A DNA stretch of 64,000 bases from Darksidea phi (lineage: Eukaryota; Ascomycota; Dothideomycetes; Pleosporales; Lentitheciaceae): assembly GCA_030770425.1 (NCBI GenBank), contig JASJFT010000167.1:39197-103196 (forward strand). The letters run 5' to 3'. The notes under the pieces were generated by a model. The model saw only the letters and a list, made by a program, of their open reading frames with translations, was not told where the DNA came from and did not search any database. Shown piece by piece: positions 9,516 through 20,333 of the stretch. Each line of letters starts with the position of its first letter. Position 1 is the first letter of the stretch. The translations under genes were made by a program, and so were the position numbers.

Positions 9516-11402
9516 ATGGCTCAGTCAATGACGCAAGGCGACTATTGCGACCGGTGCATGCGAATGTTTTCGACTACTGAAGGGCTGCAGGCTTTAGGTT
9601 CCGAGATTGGCTATGAGCATCACACAACCGTATCAATCAAGGAGAGTGCGGCAAGCGGCTGCCGGCTGTGCCAAATCATTCTGCCAGGATGGGGTCGGCT
9701 TGCAGAAGAAAGAGAAAGGCTAGTCTTTCGCGCGTACTCGAACCATCGACCCTGCTGGAAGGCAATGGCTGAAAGTGGGTCTGCTGCAACAGCTCCGTTC
9801 ATGTTGGACAATCTGACTGGTTATGGTTATCGGGATGGTCAATTCCAGGGTTGGGTAATTGAGCTGACTGTGTTCACTGCCGCGAGTAAGAGACCTACTC
9901 CCAATGAAAATCATAGTTGCGTGGATGAGCTGATTCGATCCTAACTAGACGACATTGCTGCGGCATGGCTGCCGAAACGGCCAGTTGTTACAGATGTGGG
10001 AAGCAAGTTTGCTCTAAGCACAGTAAAGCAATGGCTTGAAGAGTGCCAAGAAGACCATCCGACTTGTCCTCGACCCGTGAAGCCAAAATTACCAACCCGA
10101 GTCGTTGACGTGGGCGCGGAGGGTGAAACTGGTCGAGTAAAATTGTACGTCAGTCATGCTTCTGAGCACGGGGAATATGCCGTGCTAAGCTATTGCTGGG
10201 GTGGCCCGCAACCAATCCTTACACTGAAGGAGAATCTGGTCTCGATGACAAACGGTCTTCCCATCCACAAGCTGCCGCAAACAATCCTCGACGCCATCAA
10301 AGTCACAAGGAATCTGAACATCAAGTATCTCTGGATAGATGCTCTCTGTATCATCCAAGACAGTGATGAGGATAAAGGCAAAGAGATTGATCTGATGGGC
10401 CAGATTTACAAGAACGCAACAGTAACCATCGCTGCCTCCTCGGCAAAGTCAGTTTCCGAGGGATTTCTACAGACTCGCATTGGCCCGGAATACCTCACTC
10501 TTCCTTTTCTCTGCCCAGATAACTCCCTCGGAAATGTGTTCGTAATGAGAGAGTTCGTCCATGACGTTATGCACCCACTCAACAAGAGAGGCTGGACCCT
10601 GCAAGAATCCCTACTCTCCCCACGAAAGCTGCTCTTTGGTGAAAGCGAGCTGGCTTGGTACTGTCAGGCCGAGAAAAACAGACAGTTCCCTGGGAGTCCC
10701 ATCAAATGCTTCTACATGTTCGGTATATTGCCTCCCGAGGTATTTCAAAAAGACGGGGAGGTGCAAATGGATCCTCCCAAAGCTCATTCTGTCTGGGGAG
10801 ACGTCATCAATGAGTATACCAAGCGGTCTCTCACCTTTCGAGAGGACAGGCTGCGAGCTCTGGCGGGAGTGACGAATGAGCTGGCACCGATATTCCAAGA
10901 CAAGTGCACATTCGGCATATGGCACCGGAACTTCCTTCGTCAGATCATCTGGTCCGGAAGTCCGAGCGTGGACGACGATACGAGCGGAGACCTGCTCAAC
11001 TGTGCACCGGGGTGGTCGTGGGCATCGGTCTACAACTCCGTCCACTTTTGGTCATTTGAGCCCTACAACGACATATCGTGGGAGTTGCAGGGGGAGGTTG
11101 TCGTCATCGAGGCAAAACTCCGGAAGGGTAATGACATAGATCCCCCGCAAACAAATAGTTGGAGATATTCTTGGGATGCTCCGTCACCGGAAAGTGGAGA
11201 GTATATTTTTGCTACAACATACAAGGGCCAGGAGGTTTATTACCTACATTTTGGTTACGAGCCTGGAATGGAGCATCGGCAGTGTTTGATGATATTAGTT
11301 GCAGCTGGGAAGGGGTCCTTTCGACGAGTTGGTCTTGTTCGGACTTTCGTTTCCACGACAGCTTTTAACGATTGTCAGAAGAGATCTATTAGAATTATAT
11401 AA
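9516..11402 (+). CDS. HET-domain (heterokaryon incompatibility) protein
   Basis: Exons are 9516-9885 and 9949-11402 (63-nt intron), giving 607 aa. The start at 9516 is preferred over the in-frame ATG at 9474 because relatives begin close to the cysteine-rich CDRCMRMF segment. Residues about 25-60 have two Cys pairs (CDRC, CRLC). The HET domain is clear: EYAVLSYCWGG, LPQTILDAI, LWIDALCIIQD and the MGQIYKNATVTIAASSA block, then RGWTLQESLLSPRKLLFG. HET proteins trigger programmed cell death in allorecognition, though many are orphan paralogues. The C-terminal 250 residues are ordinary HET-family sequence with no recognised extra domain. The gene lies between a mobile-element remnant and an AT-rich island, a usual setting for this expanded family. 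Confidence 0.9.
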
Positions 11403-12312
11403 CTAATACCAAATAACGGTTCGAAGGGGGTAGGAGGCACCTACTATATAATATAAGAGTAGTGTAGGTATACATTTATCATATATAGATATTATTATAG
11501 TATTAGTCTTTAGATATTTACAGGTTATTATTAGAGTATGCCTCGCTATAATAGTATACTTACATAATATAGCTTTTCCTTCCCAACCAGGCTCTGCGGT
11601 TCGGCAGTACATGTCATTGCTCATCGCCTCAATTTTCGATGTTCGAAACATCACCTCGTCGGTATCTCACGATCGAGAGTACTGTATACAGCTCTATAGC
11701 TCTATTATCGTGTTTAAGTACGGGTATAACACCTCTACTGTGTACAAACTCCTACTATGTTTCATGCGGACCTTCAAAAGAGACTCCCACTATGATAATC
11801 TAAACCAATTTTATCAATACTCTTACTATAGAAGTAGGTAACGCAATCGCGGTGAGGCATTAGCTTCCCGGTAAATTAAAAAAAAAATCGGCCAGCTTCT
11901 CAAATGGAGCTGCAGCAACGGCTTGTGATCGAGTCTTGGTATTTCACCTAATTATTAAGGCGCTTAAAGACATAGTTCTTACGGGACGTTCGTATACATT
12001 TGCGACTCTGAGCATTCAAAATAGGAGTACCTTTCTACTTGTGACTAAACTTGCGAGAAGTGTAAAGGGACCTCGGCAGCAGCGCTCAAGAAGTATCGTG
12101 ATTGGAGGATGATGAAGACTTGCTCATTATCGAAATACTTATGTCGCAATATTGATTTATCGCAAATCTTCCTGGATACAGGGTCTGTACGAGGTTATTA
12201 TGCAGCTACAACGTTACGCGTGTTCATTCGACCTTTCCTTCCGACGTGAAAGTACTTACTTCGCGTATTTTTAAAATAGTTCGGAGCATCGCAACATTAT
12301 TTCACTATCATA
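11403..12312. other. AT-rich intergenic island
   Basis: The first 150 bp after the HET gene are very AT-rich with TATA-like runs, and the rest is moderately AT-rich with no open frame of note. It contains repeat copy A (11670-11808). Composition suggests decayed, possibly RIP-affected repeat DNA. No gene was seen. Confidence 0.6.
11670..11808 (+). repeat. Dispersed repeat, copy A
   Basis: This copy shares long near-identical blocks with 32549-32672 (same strand) and 59378-59513 (opposite strand). Shared words include CTCTATTATCGTGT, ACCTCTACTGTGTACAAACT, CATGCGGACCTT and GACTCCCACTAT; copies A and C also share AATCTAAACCA at one end and CGATCGA at the other. It carries no coding sequence. 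It could be a solo LTR, a MITE or a retroelement end. Confidence 0.7.
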
Positions 12313-12567
12313 ATGCTACTTTCTTTGTTGTTCCTCATTGCCGCAATTGCGTGCACTAGCACTGCAATACCAAGCTTTCGTCGAGCCTCAACATTGAGCT
12401 CGAGCACACCAGACCTCACCACTGTAGACATTCCTCCTCAATTTCTCGAAGATGCAGCTTTCGTCGGCAAAACCGCCCACCGCATCCTAATATCCGATCT
12501 GCGGCTTTCCTACTCGTTGTACATCCCTCCGGAACACGACAACCCCGATCCGAAGAAGTCCCGGTAA
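12313..12567 (+). pseudogene. Alpha/beta-hydrolase, N-terminal fragment
   Basis: An 84-aa open frame starts with a signal peptide (MLLSLLFLIAAIACTSTAIP) and ends in ILISDLRLSYSLYIPPEHDN. That segment is typical of the region just before the first core strand and oxyanion loop of a family of secreted fungal alpha/beta hydrolases. The reading then stops at 12565-12567 where the HG oxyanion motif should follow, and the next 250 bp do not continue the fold in any frame. It is therefore probably a truncated gene. A C-terminal piece of the same kind of protein lies at 23455-23935 in the same orientation. It could alternatively be a small secreted protein, but the resemblance argues against this. 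Confidence 0.45.
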
Positions 12568-12863
12568 ACCCCACATAGAATTTCCTATTCGAGGGGCGCG
12601 ACCGACATCCGGCGGAATATTCAAGGCTAGACGTGAGACACGGAAGCGAGACTACAATGGGTCGCGAGCTTACCAAACATAACTGAATATCTGGGGTAGT
12701 TGACGCCATAACCGAATGTGGTAAGCTCTGAACGGAAGGCGGCAGCTATGCTTTACGGTAAATAAATAGAAACCGCTCTCTGCCTCTTATTTCAGTATCC
12801 TTTTGATGAGTTAGGAACTACCGTAGCGCCTCTCGAATGTTTAGCGCCCTAGGTGGTACCGAG

Positions 12864-15298
12864 ATGATAATTGCTAAGATCCTCGCATTTGCTCTCTCAA
12901 CGTCCTACTCTGTTGCTACATTGCCTTCCAGCAATGGCGCAATTTATTTGGACCCTTCATTCTCCCCGAGAAAACGTGCTGAAGATCTGCTGGAGCGCAT
13001 GACTTGGGAGGAGAAAATAGGCCAGATGGGTGGTGTGCGAAGACTCCTCTCAGCTGATCTGGCCTTCAATAGGACCAGCTACGACCAGGTTCGGGCGCTG
13101 CAGAATGGCATCCTGGGTGAGTTCTCTGCATTCTGAATGCGGTAGCGAACATTACCTGATATCTAACATGGATCTGCAGGATATGGAACTCAGCTAAATC
13201 ACGCAATGGATGTGCTGCCACTTGCGAACAGGTATCGCACGGAACAGGTGAACTCTAGTCGCTTGGGGATCCCGTACATCACAGTAACCGACTCTGTTAA
13301 CTCAATTTACTTGGCTGGAGGCACAATGTTTCCCGCCACGTTGTCCATGGGCTCGTCATTCAATATTCCCTTGTATGGACAAGTGGTCACCGTGCTTCGA
13401 GATGAGAATATGGCCTTGGGAACCCACTGGGTCCTTTCGCCATGTCTTGATGTGGCGAAAGAGCCTAGAGGTGGCCGGGTTGGCGAAATGTAAGCTCAGA
13501 TCCCCGCGCTCTTCCAGAATGTAAAGGCTAAACGAGTGCCTCCCTCAGGTACGGCGAAGACCCTTACATGGTCGGAGAGTTTGGCGCACAGTATGTCAGA
13601 ACGATGCAACAAAGGGACTCTAATGGATATATCAAAGTTGCCACCACGGTCAAGCACTTCCTCTATGGACTCAGCAGCGGCGGTGTCAACATGGCAGGCA
13701 TGTTCGGTGGCATGAACCATGTCTTCAATGACCTCGCCCCGCCGTATATTCGCGCATTTCAAGAAGATCCCATCTCAATTATGGTATCATACGCCACCGT
13801 TGACAGGGTACCTATGTCAGCCAACAAGTACATGCTACAGGACATTCTTCGCAGTACATTGCGATATAAGGGCCTCATCATGTCGGACGCCCTCGCCATC
13901 ATGTACCTCCTCACGTCGATGGTAGCCGATTCATATCCGGATTCTGCGCTGAAAGCTCTTCACGCAGGATTGCAGCTCGAGTTGTCACCCTCCCAGCCAG
14001 CCATGTTTCCGTACTTGGCGCAAAGTAGTAACAACTCTGTAGCTGTTAAACTGGTCGATATTGCGGTTCAACAGATGCTCGAGATCAAGTTTGCCACGGG
14101 CATGTTTGACCTTGAACTTCCCACCCAAGAGAATCTCAAAAAGACCTTACGGACTGCAACCCACCTTGAAACCAACAGAAATATGTCCCGAGAGTCAATT
14201 GTCCTCCTCAAGAATGATGGTGTGTTACCCGTTGCGAGCAAGAACGGGACAAATATTGCGGTGTTGGGGCCGTTCGCCAATATCATTAATGCTGGATCAT
14301 ATGCACCAAACAACTCGAGTGACCCATCACGTGGTAACTCCCTATTTGCGAGCCTCAGGAGTGAGTTCGGAACGGACAAAGTTCGCTACGTTCAGGGGGT
14401 CGACATCACCAATACGAGCGACAACTCGGGTATCAAAGATGCAGTAGCGGCTGCGGCCAAAGCTGACCTTGCAGTGATAATGCTCGGATCATTGTCTGTT
14501 ACTCTTGATGATCCGCTCTGGAGGCGGCGAACCGACGGTGAATTCTTTGCGCACGCAGACCTCGGCTTTCCCGGCTTGCAGCAGCAATTGCTCGACGCAG
14601 TTCTCGATACTGGAGTACCTACCATTCTGGTCCTAAGCGGCGGGCAGTCGTTCGTTTTGACGAACTCAACACTGAGATCCAACGCTATCCTTCACTCCTT
14701 CTTGGGAGGGGAGTACACGGGCGATGCCTTGGTCGATATTATTGTTGCTAGAGTGAATCCAAGCGGCAAACTACCCATCACTATGCCGCAGGCATCTGGA
14801 GCAGTCCCCATCAATTACGACTACTTACCAATGGACAACCTTGGAGGCCCAGGACATTTTGGTTCCAATTTCCCTATCTCGGACTGGCAGCTACCCGTAC
14901 TGACACGAGATCCGCCAATGAAATTCGGCTTCGGCCTCAGCTACACAACATTTGACATTTCTGCACCTGTTCTCTCCGTTTCAGGAGATGGTATTGTGCA
15001 TATTTCCGTCGACGTTCTAAATACCGGCAAATATACTGGAAAGGAAGTCGTACAGGTTTACTTTCGCCAGCAGTCATCTTCATCAATTGAACTTCCGGTG
15101 AAGCGTCTCATTCGCTTCTTGAAAATCCAACTTGACCCTTCACAGCACGAAATGGTCGTCTTCACGATCCCGCATAGTGAGATGGGCTATTTCAAAGACA
15201 CTAAGTGGACTGTCGATGCTGGCAATTTCACCATATATGTTGGTTCTAGTTCGAGGGATGAAGACTTGAAATCAGCCAATGTGATATTGGGGATGTGA
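12864..15298 (+). CDS. Secreted glycoside hydrolase family 3 (beta-glycosidase)
   Basis: Exons are 12864-13116, 13180-13489 and 13549-15298, giving 770 aa. The ATG at 12864 is chosen because it begins a signal peptide (MIIAKILAFALSTSYSVA); an in-frame ATG at 12837 would bury it. The GH3 N-domain has PRGGRVGEMYGEDPYM, the KHF motif and GLIMSD with the predicted nucleophile Asp301. The alpha/beta sandwich follows, with SRESIVLLKND and RTDGEF, where Glu519 is the likely acid/base. A C-terminal fibronectin III-like domain starts near FGFGLSYTTF. This is the BglX-like three-domain layout of beta-glucosidases and beta-xylosidases acting outside the cell. SDALAIMY after the nucleophile departs from the usual SDWGA, so specificity may be unusual. 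It is convergent with the regulator gene and belongs to the candidate sulfated-glycan locus. Confidence 0.9.
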
Positions 15299-15564
15299 GA
15301 ACCGGGGTGAAGTCAGAGTTGGTGTTGCCTGCGAGGTCCTTTGCAGAATATTGTAGAATAAACTGATTCTTCTATTGACCTAAACTATTGAGAAGGCATG
15401 ACGATTGAATGATGTAGCCTCCCATGTCTCTTGTCGGGGATTGTATTAAGGAACTTGTTTAAACTAGCTGAGTACATCTAGGTCTTGCATCATGAGCGTT
15501 GCACGATTCAATGCTCTGGTATTATATCAAAAGGCTTCATACTTAGTTCCGGAGTCACTCTCCT

Positions 15565-17763
15565 TCACAAAAACCCTCGCGAGAGCCATTCCCGATCATG
15601 CCACTCAAAGTACGGGATGATGGCGGGTGATTGCGGACTCCCACTTCCCCTGGATATATAGGACTGCGTTTCCCAGCCGTCACTGCAGGTGGATACTTGA
15701 TTGCATGGTGGGTGGCAGGACGCTGCGGCCTGAGAGGATTCGGCTGTCAAAGTAACTCCGAGGTTGAGGGCGCTGGCGTCGCTTTGCCCGGGTTGAGGAG
15801 CTCGCTCCAAGCCGGAATCTGCCATTGCGGCGGCGCCTTCAGGTGAAGTTAAATTATCAGTGCAGCTGCCCTCGTCCTCATCGCTAAAATTGGCGCGACG
15901 CAGGAGACTGTGGACAGCCAGTTGCTGCCGAACTCGTGCGGCCGACGAAAGCTGAATAGTTGTTCTGGGCTCTAACCCTAAGTTAGGAGATGCGAGCCGG
16001 CTTGGGCCAGCACTGTGGGACCGGAACGCGTCAATTGCACCACCCATCTCTTCGATGATAGGTTTAGCTAGCAGTGAAGCCGAAAAGAAGCGCTTCAGCG
16101 CTGTATGACATAATTCCGCTCTGCTTAAAGCAAATTCCTCGGTCGGACGGACAGCTGACTTTCCGGACCGAGAGAGAAAGAGAACCAATCGTGTTGAGTG
16201 GTATGCACATATTGCCGTGTCAAACTCTAAAAGAAGATTCCGCGTGCTTTTTTGATTCAGGTTCGCCAGTATATCAATTATAGCGAGTGCATGTTTCAAG
16301 CATCGAGCCTCTGCAGTCGATATCAAGCTAGGATCAGTAGCGTCGAGTACGACCTGCGGAGCTCCCTCTCGGTAGCCAGGGAGAGCTAGTCGATAGAGGT
16401 CACAGTGACATTGATGCCATGACAAATGCATCAGGATGTGACGCGGCAACCAGGGGCTATCAAAGAAGCTGGTGAGCCTGTCAGCTGACAACTCTAGTCC
16501 GCCAGGTATTTGCATATCCATCTCTGCTAAATCCTTCTCGAAGTCCCGAAGTATCCCCTCGAGCTGCGGGAACGGCTGGGCGCAAAGAGAAAGCGTTCTA
16601 GTCAACTTCATCAAGTCCCGTCGCACCATGTAGAACTTGACATAGAATTGGTAGGACCCAAAGTCGTCGGCATGTCTGAAATTGCCTGATGTGCTGTGCT
16701 GCTCGTCCACGTGAGCGCGAAAGGTGCCTTCATGACATGGAAGCTGGAGATAGATGTTTTCGACGGGACACAGCTCAAACTCTGGTAGTCCCATTGAGAA
16801 GTATCGCTCCACTAGCTTAATCGACCACATGACGCGTCGTCGTACCTCTAGAGCAATCGCATTCAGGTCGTGTCGCTCGTGATTAAGTCGCATTGCAGTC
16901 GCTGCTCGAGCAGCCAGGGCTGATAGCATAAATGCTCGTTGGAATTCGCCTGTTTCCATCCGAAATAAGATAACCAACAGAAGAATCTGTAGCCGAGGAA
17001 TAGCGGGTGAATCGAGATGTTGCCAGATAACGTCCTCCACTGTCCGGATCCATTGCGAGGCCTCGAATTGGCGACTCTTTCGGCTAGGGCTCGAGAAGAG
17101 CGTCTCAACTGCGCAAATTGCGAGGGTCAGAGGGTCGTCCGGCATGGCCGAAAAGCATTTCTGCTTGGTCGTTGCTGGATGGAAGAAAGAATAGGATGGA
17201 AGAGGGTATACCTTGTCAAAGAAGCCCTCGATCCGGGCTGCTCTATCGGGAGGAGAGTGAGTTCTTTGGGATAACTGTGCTCTCTGCTCGGCAACGGCTG
17301 GTGTTTTTCCATGGTCGTGATTCTCTTCTATCGAGGCGCCAAGATGTAGGGGATGGTCACGACTGCTCCGTCGCCTCATGTCTGGATACAGGCATGTTAT
17401 CCCGCGGCGTCTACATGTTAGGCACGACGGAAATGCGCCAGAACAGCGGACTTTGTGTTGTTGACAGCCGAGGCAAGCTCTACTAGCTCTTCGTCGCTCC
17501 GGTCGACATGAAGTCCCGACATGCCCATCGGCGCCGCCATTGTTATTGGACAGCCTTGCAGAGAAGGAACACTCAAAGCCGAGCCTCTGGCAGTTGGTGC
17601 AGATGTTGGACCTGCCATCACAACGGACCTTGCTAACCGGTCAGAGAAACGCGTGGTCGAGACCATTATTCGGGACCTGGCTTACCTTGCGAAACCTACA
17701 TTGTTTACACGCTTCCTTGATGCGCGATTCGGCGTATCTGAACGTGATAAGATGGGATTCCAT
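15565..17763 (-). CDS. Transcription factor with two tandem Zn2Cys6 clusters
   Basis: Exons are 17763-17686 and 17628-15565 (57-nt intron 17629-17685), giving about 713 aa. The intron interrupts the first zinc cluster after CRFRK. Splicing gives Cys19-x2-Cys22-x6-Cys29-x6-Cys36-x2-Cys39-x6-Cys46, and the same frame contains a second complete cluster, Cys78-x2-Cys81-x6-Cys88-x6-Cys95-x2-Cys98-x6-Cys105, both with basic residues between the second and third Cys. The rest resembles the fungal-specific regulatory (middle homology) domain, with ALAARAATAMRLN and RRRVMWSIKLVERYFSMGLP. The start is uncertain; in-frame ATGs at 17775 and 17982 also exist. The position between GH3 and sulfatase suggests a pathway-specific nuclear activator. 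A double zinc cluster is unusual for this class. Confidence 0.85.
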
Positions 17764-18241
17764 TGCGCCCTGCATGCAAGAGATGCGAGAGATGTGCACG
17801 AAACGGCGAGCAGTGGATGTGGGGCGTGGGTAGGGTTGGCTTGCCTCGGACCAGCCCCCCGCAAGATTTACAAGTATTGCTGCCAGCCCCGCATCCTGAC
17901 CCCAAAAGCACTTCTCGCTGCGCTCAATAGCAATGAATGCTTGTGCGAGCGAAGCGAGGAGAGAAGTTTGGGAGGCATGCATTACCGAGCCAAAATTCCT
18001 TTGTCAAGCCATTGGGCTAGTCCTCAACAGCACTGGTAGTTCTTGGTCTCTTGGCATGCTCGGTAGTTATGGCGGCCTCTCGCCTGTGCCTCTCGATTCA
18101 CTTGCTCACTGTCACCACACAATCAGTTACATCTCTCACTGTAAGTGAGAGCTTTATGAGATCCTGCTGCTAGAGTTTGGATCAGCCAAGGCTCGAATTG
18201 TTTGGACCAATACCGAACTAACTTTGTCGTCTGTCTAAGGT
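17764..18241. other. Intergenic between regulator and sulfatase
   Basis: This 478-bp region is the promoter of the leftward regulator gene and the 3' flank of the leftward sulfatase gene. A short inverted repeat, CTCTCACTGTAAGTGAGAG, lies at about 18132-18150. No gene was recognised. Confidence 0.4.
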
Positions 18242-19780
18242 CTACCGAATGCGCAAATGCACAGGCTCATCTCCAATCTCCTCCATCTTCTGCTCCAGCA
18301 AGGCCGTCATCTCCTTCACGACATCTCGGCACCTGCTTTCGTTGTACACATTAAACAATTCTAGGGGATCCTCGTAGCAGTCGAACAATTCCCACTCCTT
18401 CTCATCCTCTGCACCAGGGCGAGCTCCAGCCACGCCTAAATCCTCGTTGTACCAGTATATCAGCTTGTACCGCTGGTTCCGGACACCGTAATGCGCACGA
18501 GCTTCGTGAATGATATCGTTGTGCATCCAATACCGATGGTACGCCACCTGCTGCCAGTCGCCGGGAGTCTCGCCTTTGAGAAGGCTGCGGAACGACACCC
18601 CTTGCATGTAGGACGGGACGCGCAACTTCGCAAAATCTAGAAATGTTGGTGCAAAATCAACGTTGCAAATGATATCGCTACAGAGCGAGCCTGCTTTGAT
18701 TTCGGACGGATACCGTATTAAGAACGGCATCTGGAAGGATTCTTCATACATGAATCGCTTATCAAACCAGCCATGCTCTCCTAGGAAGAACCCTTGATCC
18801 GAAGTGTAGATGACGATGGTGTTGTCGGCCAGCCTTTCTTGGTCTAGGTAGTCGAGCAGCCGTCCCACACTATCATCGATGGATTGGATAGTTCTCAAGT
18901 AGCGCTGCATGTACCGTTGGAATTTGAATTCAGCAAGCTCAGCGGTGCTACTAAAGGTAAAAATGGTGCCGTTGTCCTTGTCAACCAGCTTTAGCTTTGG
19001 CAGGTCTTGCGTAAGAGGTGCCGGAATCTTGCGGTTGGCATTGCCTCCCTCCATTGTGACACGCTCGCCGACTTTACTCCCACCATCTGGCTGCACCAAG
19101 CCGAGATCTTGATAGGTGAGATCCTCAGCAACACGCATTTTAGCTACCTTCGCAGCTCTAGCCCGGTTCTTGTAATCGTCGGTATACGTCTCGGGGACGT
19201 GAATCGGATCAGTGTACAAGCCCTTGTACTTGTCATCACACTCCCAAGGTCGATGTGGTGCTTTGTGGTGGCACATTAAGAAGAAAGGCCTGCTCTTATC
19301 ACGAGTCTGCACCCAGTCGAGACACTTGTCGGTGATGATGTCGGTCGCGTAGCCGGGGTTGATGTGTGTCCCAGAAGGGTCGATAAACTCTGGATCCCAA
19401 TAATCCCCCTGTCCCGGAAGAACGGTCCAATGGTCAAATCCAGACGGCTCATGTTCGGCGCCCTCCCCCATGTGCCATTTACCTATCATGGCAGTTTGGT
19501 AACCACCAATGCGCAGGTGTTTTGCAACATTAGGCATGTGCTTGTTGATCTTGTTGTCCAAGGTCATGACGCCATTGACATGATTGTGTGTGCCTGTGAG
19601 AATGGCAGCTCGAGAGGGGGTACAGATCGAGTTCGTGACATAGCAATGGTCGAACTTCATGCCTTCTTTGGCGAGTCTGTCAATATTTGGTGTGTGGTTG
19701 ATGCCAGCCCCGTAGCAGCTGATGGCTTTAGAGGCATGGTCATCAGCCATGATGAATAAAATATTCGGTCGATCATTCAT
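18242..19780 (-). CDS. Type I sulfatase (formylglycine-dependent), no signal peptide
   Basis: Single exon, 512 aa, starting MNDRPNILFIMADDHA without signal peptide or TM segment, so a cytosolic location is predicted. Metal-binding Asp13-Asp14 follow the first strand. The C-x-P-S-R signature is CTPSR with Cys53 as the residue converted to formylglycine, followed by ILTG. Later motifs are MIGKWHMG, HHKAPHRPW and YTSDQGFFLGEHGWFDKR, which carries the second metal site. These resemble bacterial-type S1 sulfatases that remove sulfate from sugars such as 6-O-sulfated hexosamines; the precise substrate is inference. The lack of introns contrasts with its neighbours and could indicate acquisition, unproven. 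It is divergent from the MFS transporter, sharing 553 bp of promoter. Activity would need a formylglycine-generating enzyme elsewhere. Confidence 0.92.
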   Translation of the reverse strand: MNDRPNILFIMADDHASKAISCYGAGINHTPNIDRLAKEGMKFDHCYVTNSICTPSRAAILTGTHNHVNGVMTLDNKINKHMPNVAKHLRIGGYQTAMIGKWHMGEGAEHEPSGFDHWTVLPGQGDYWDPEFIDPSGTHINPGYATDIITDKCLDWVQTRDKSRPFFLMCHHKAPHRPWECDDKYKGLYTDPIHVPETYTDDYKNRARAAKVAKMRVAEDLTYQDLGLVQPDGGSKVGERVTMEGGNANRKIPAPLTQDLPKLKLVDKDNGTIFTFSSTAELAEFKFQRYMQRYLRTIQSIDDSVGRLLDYLDQERLADNTIVIYTSDQGFFLGEHGWFDKRFMYEESFQMPFLIRYPSEIKAGSLCSDIICNVDFAPTFLDFAKLRVPSYMQGVSFRSLLKGETPGDWQQVAYHRYWMHNDIIHEARAHYGVRNQRYKLIYWYNEDLGVAGARPGAEDEKEWELFDCYEDPLELFNVYNESRCRDVVKEMTALLEQKMEEIGDEPVHLRIR

Positions 19781-20333
19781 CGTAACACAATGAGGTCGGC
19801 TCGCGAACGAAGAAGAATCAATCCCAAACTGCGCTTTGGCTTGAGCATGCCGAAAGAAGGGTATTACAGATGTATATGGGTGTTAACCCCCACATTAAAT
19901 CCGGACTTAACCTGCCGATATCGTCCGCATTGGAAAAATCCGATTTGGGGCAGGGGAGAGGGAACTAATGCACGCTACGGTTGTCGGCGAGACTACCACA
20001 ACTCGGATGTCGGCGAGATTACCACAACTCGGATGTCGGTTATCGTTCCCATAATTGATTTCGAAGGAGTCAGATCACCGTTCCCCGCACTGCAGAGAGC
20101 CAGTGAGATCTTAGGGCAAAACACTGTGTATGGGACGATGCGCCGCACAGACACCAACTACTTGGTAATGCCCTGCCCCATTCCCATCCTTTCGTAAAGT
20201 GTTAATATTTCCGAGCAAACTCATCAATTCTACGTCGCTAAGAACTTTAAATATTCACTGGCAATCATTAATCCCCTTATTCTACAACGCCGGCTCATGA
20301 GATTATTATCCGGAGTCCCACGAATTCTTCAAG
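19781..20333. promoter_or_regulatory. Shared divergent promoter of sulfatase and MFS transporter
   Basis: The two genes start at either end of this 553-bp region, so co-regulation is likely. It holds the 26-bp direct repeat at 19983-20041 and an inverted CCAAT (ATTGG) near 19930. No coding sequence was recognised. Confidence 0.6.
19983..20041. repeat. 26-bp tandem direct repeat with CGG-N4-CGG, candidate operator
   Basis: GTCGGCGAGA, TTACCACAAC and TCGGAT make up a 26-bp unit present twice with one mismatch, plus a third partial GTCGG. GTCGG starts at 19983, 20009 and 20035, exactly 26 bp apart. Each junction contains CGGATGTCGG, a direct CGG-N4-CGG. CGG half-sites are the usual targets of Zn2Cys6 factors, and such a regulator is encoded 2.2 kb away. 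The repeat lies about 200 bp from the sulfatase ATG and 290 bp from the transporter ATG. Confidence 0.6.
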
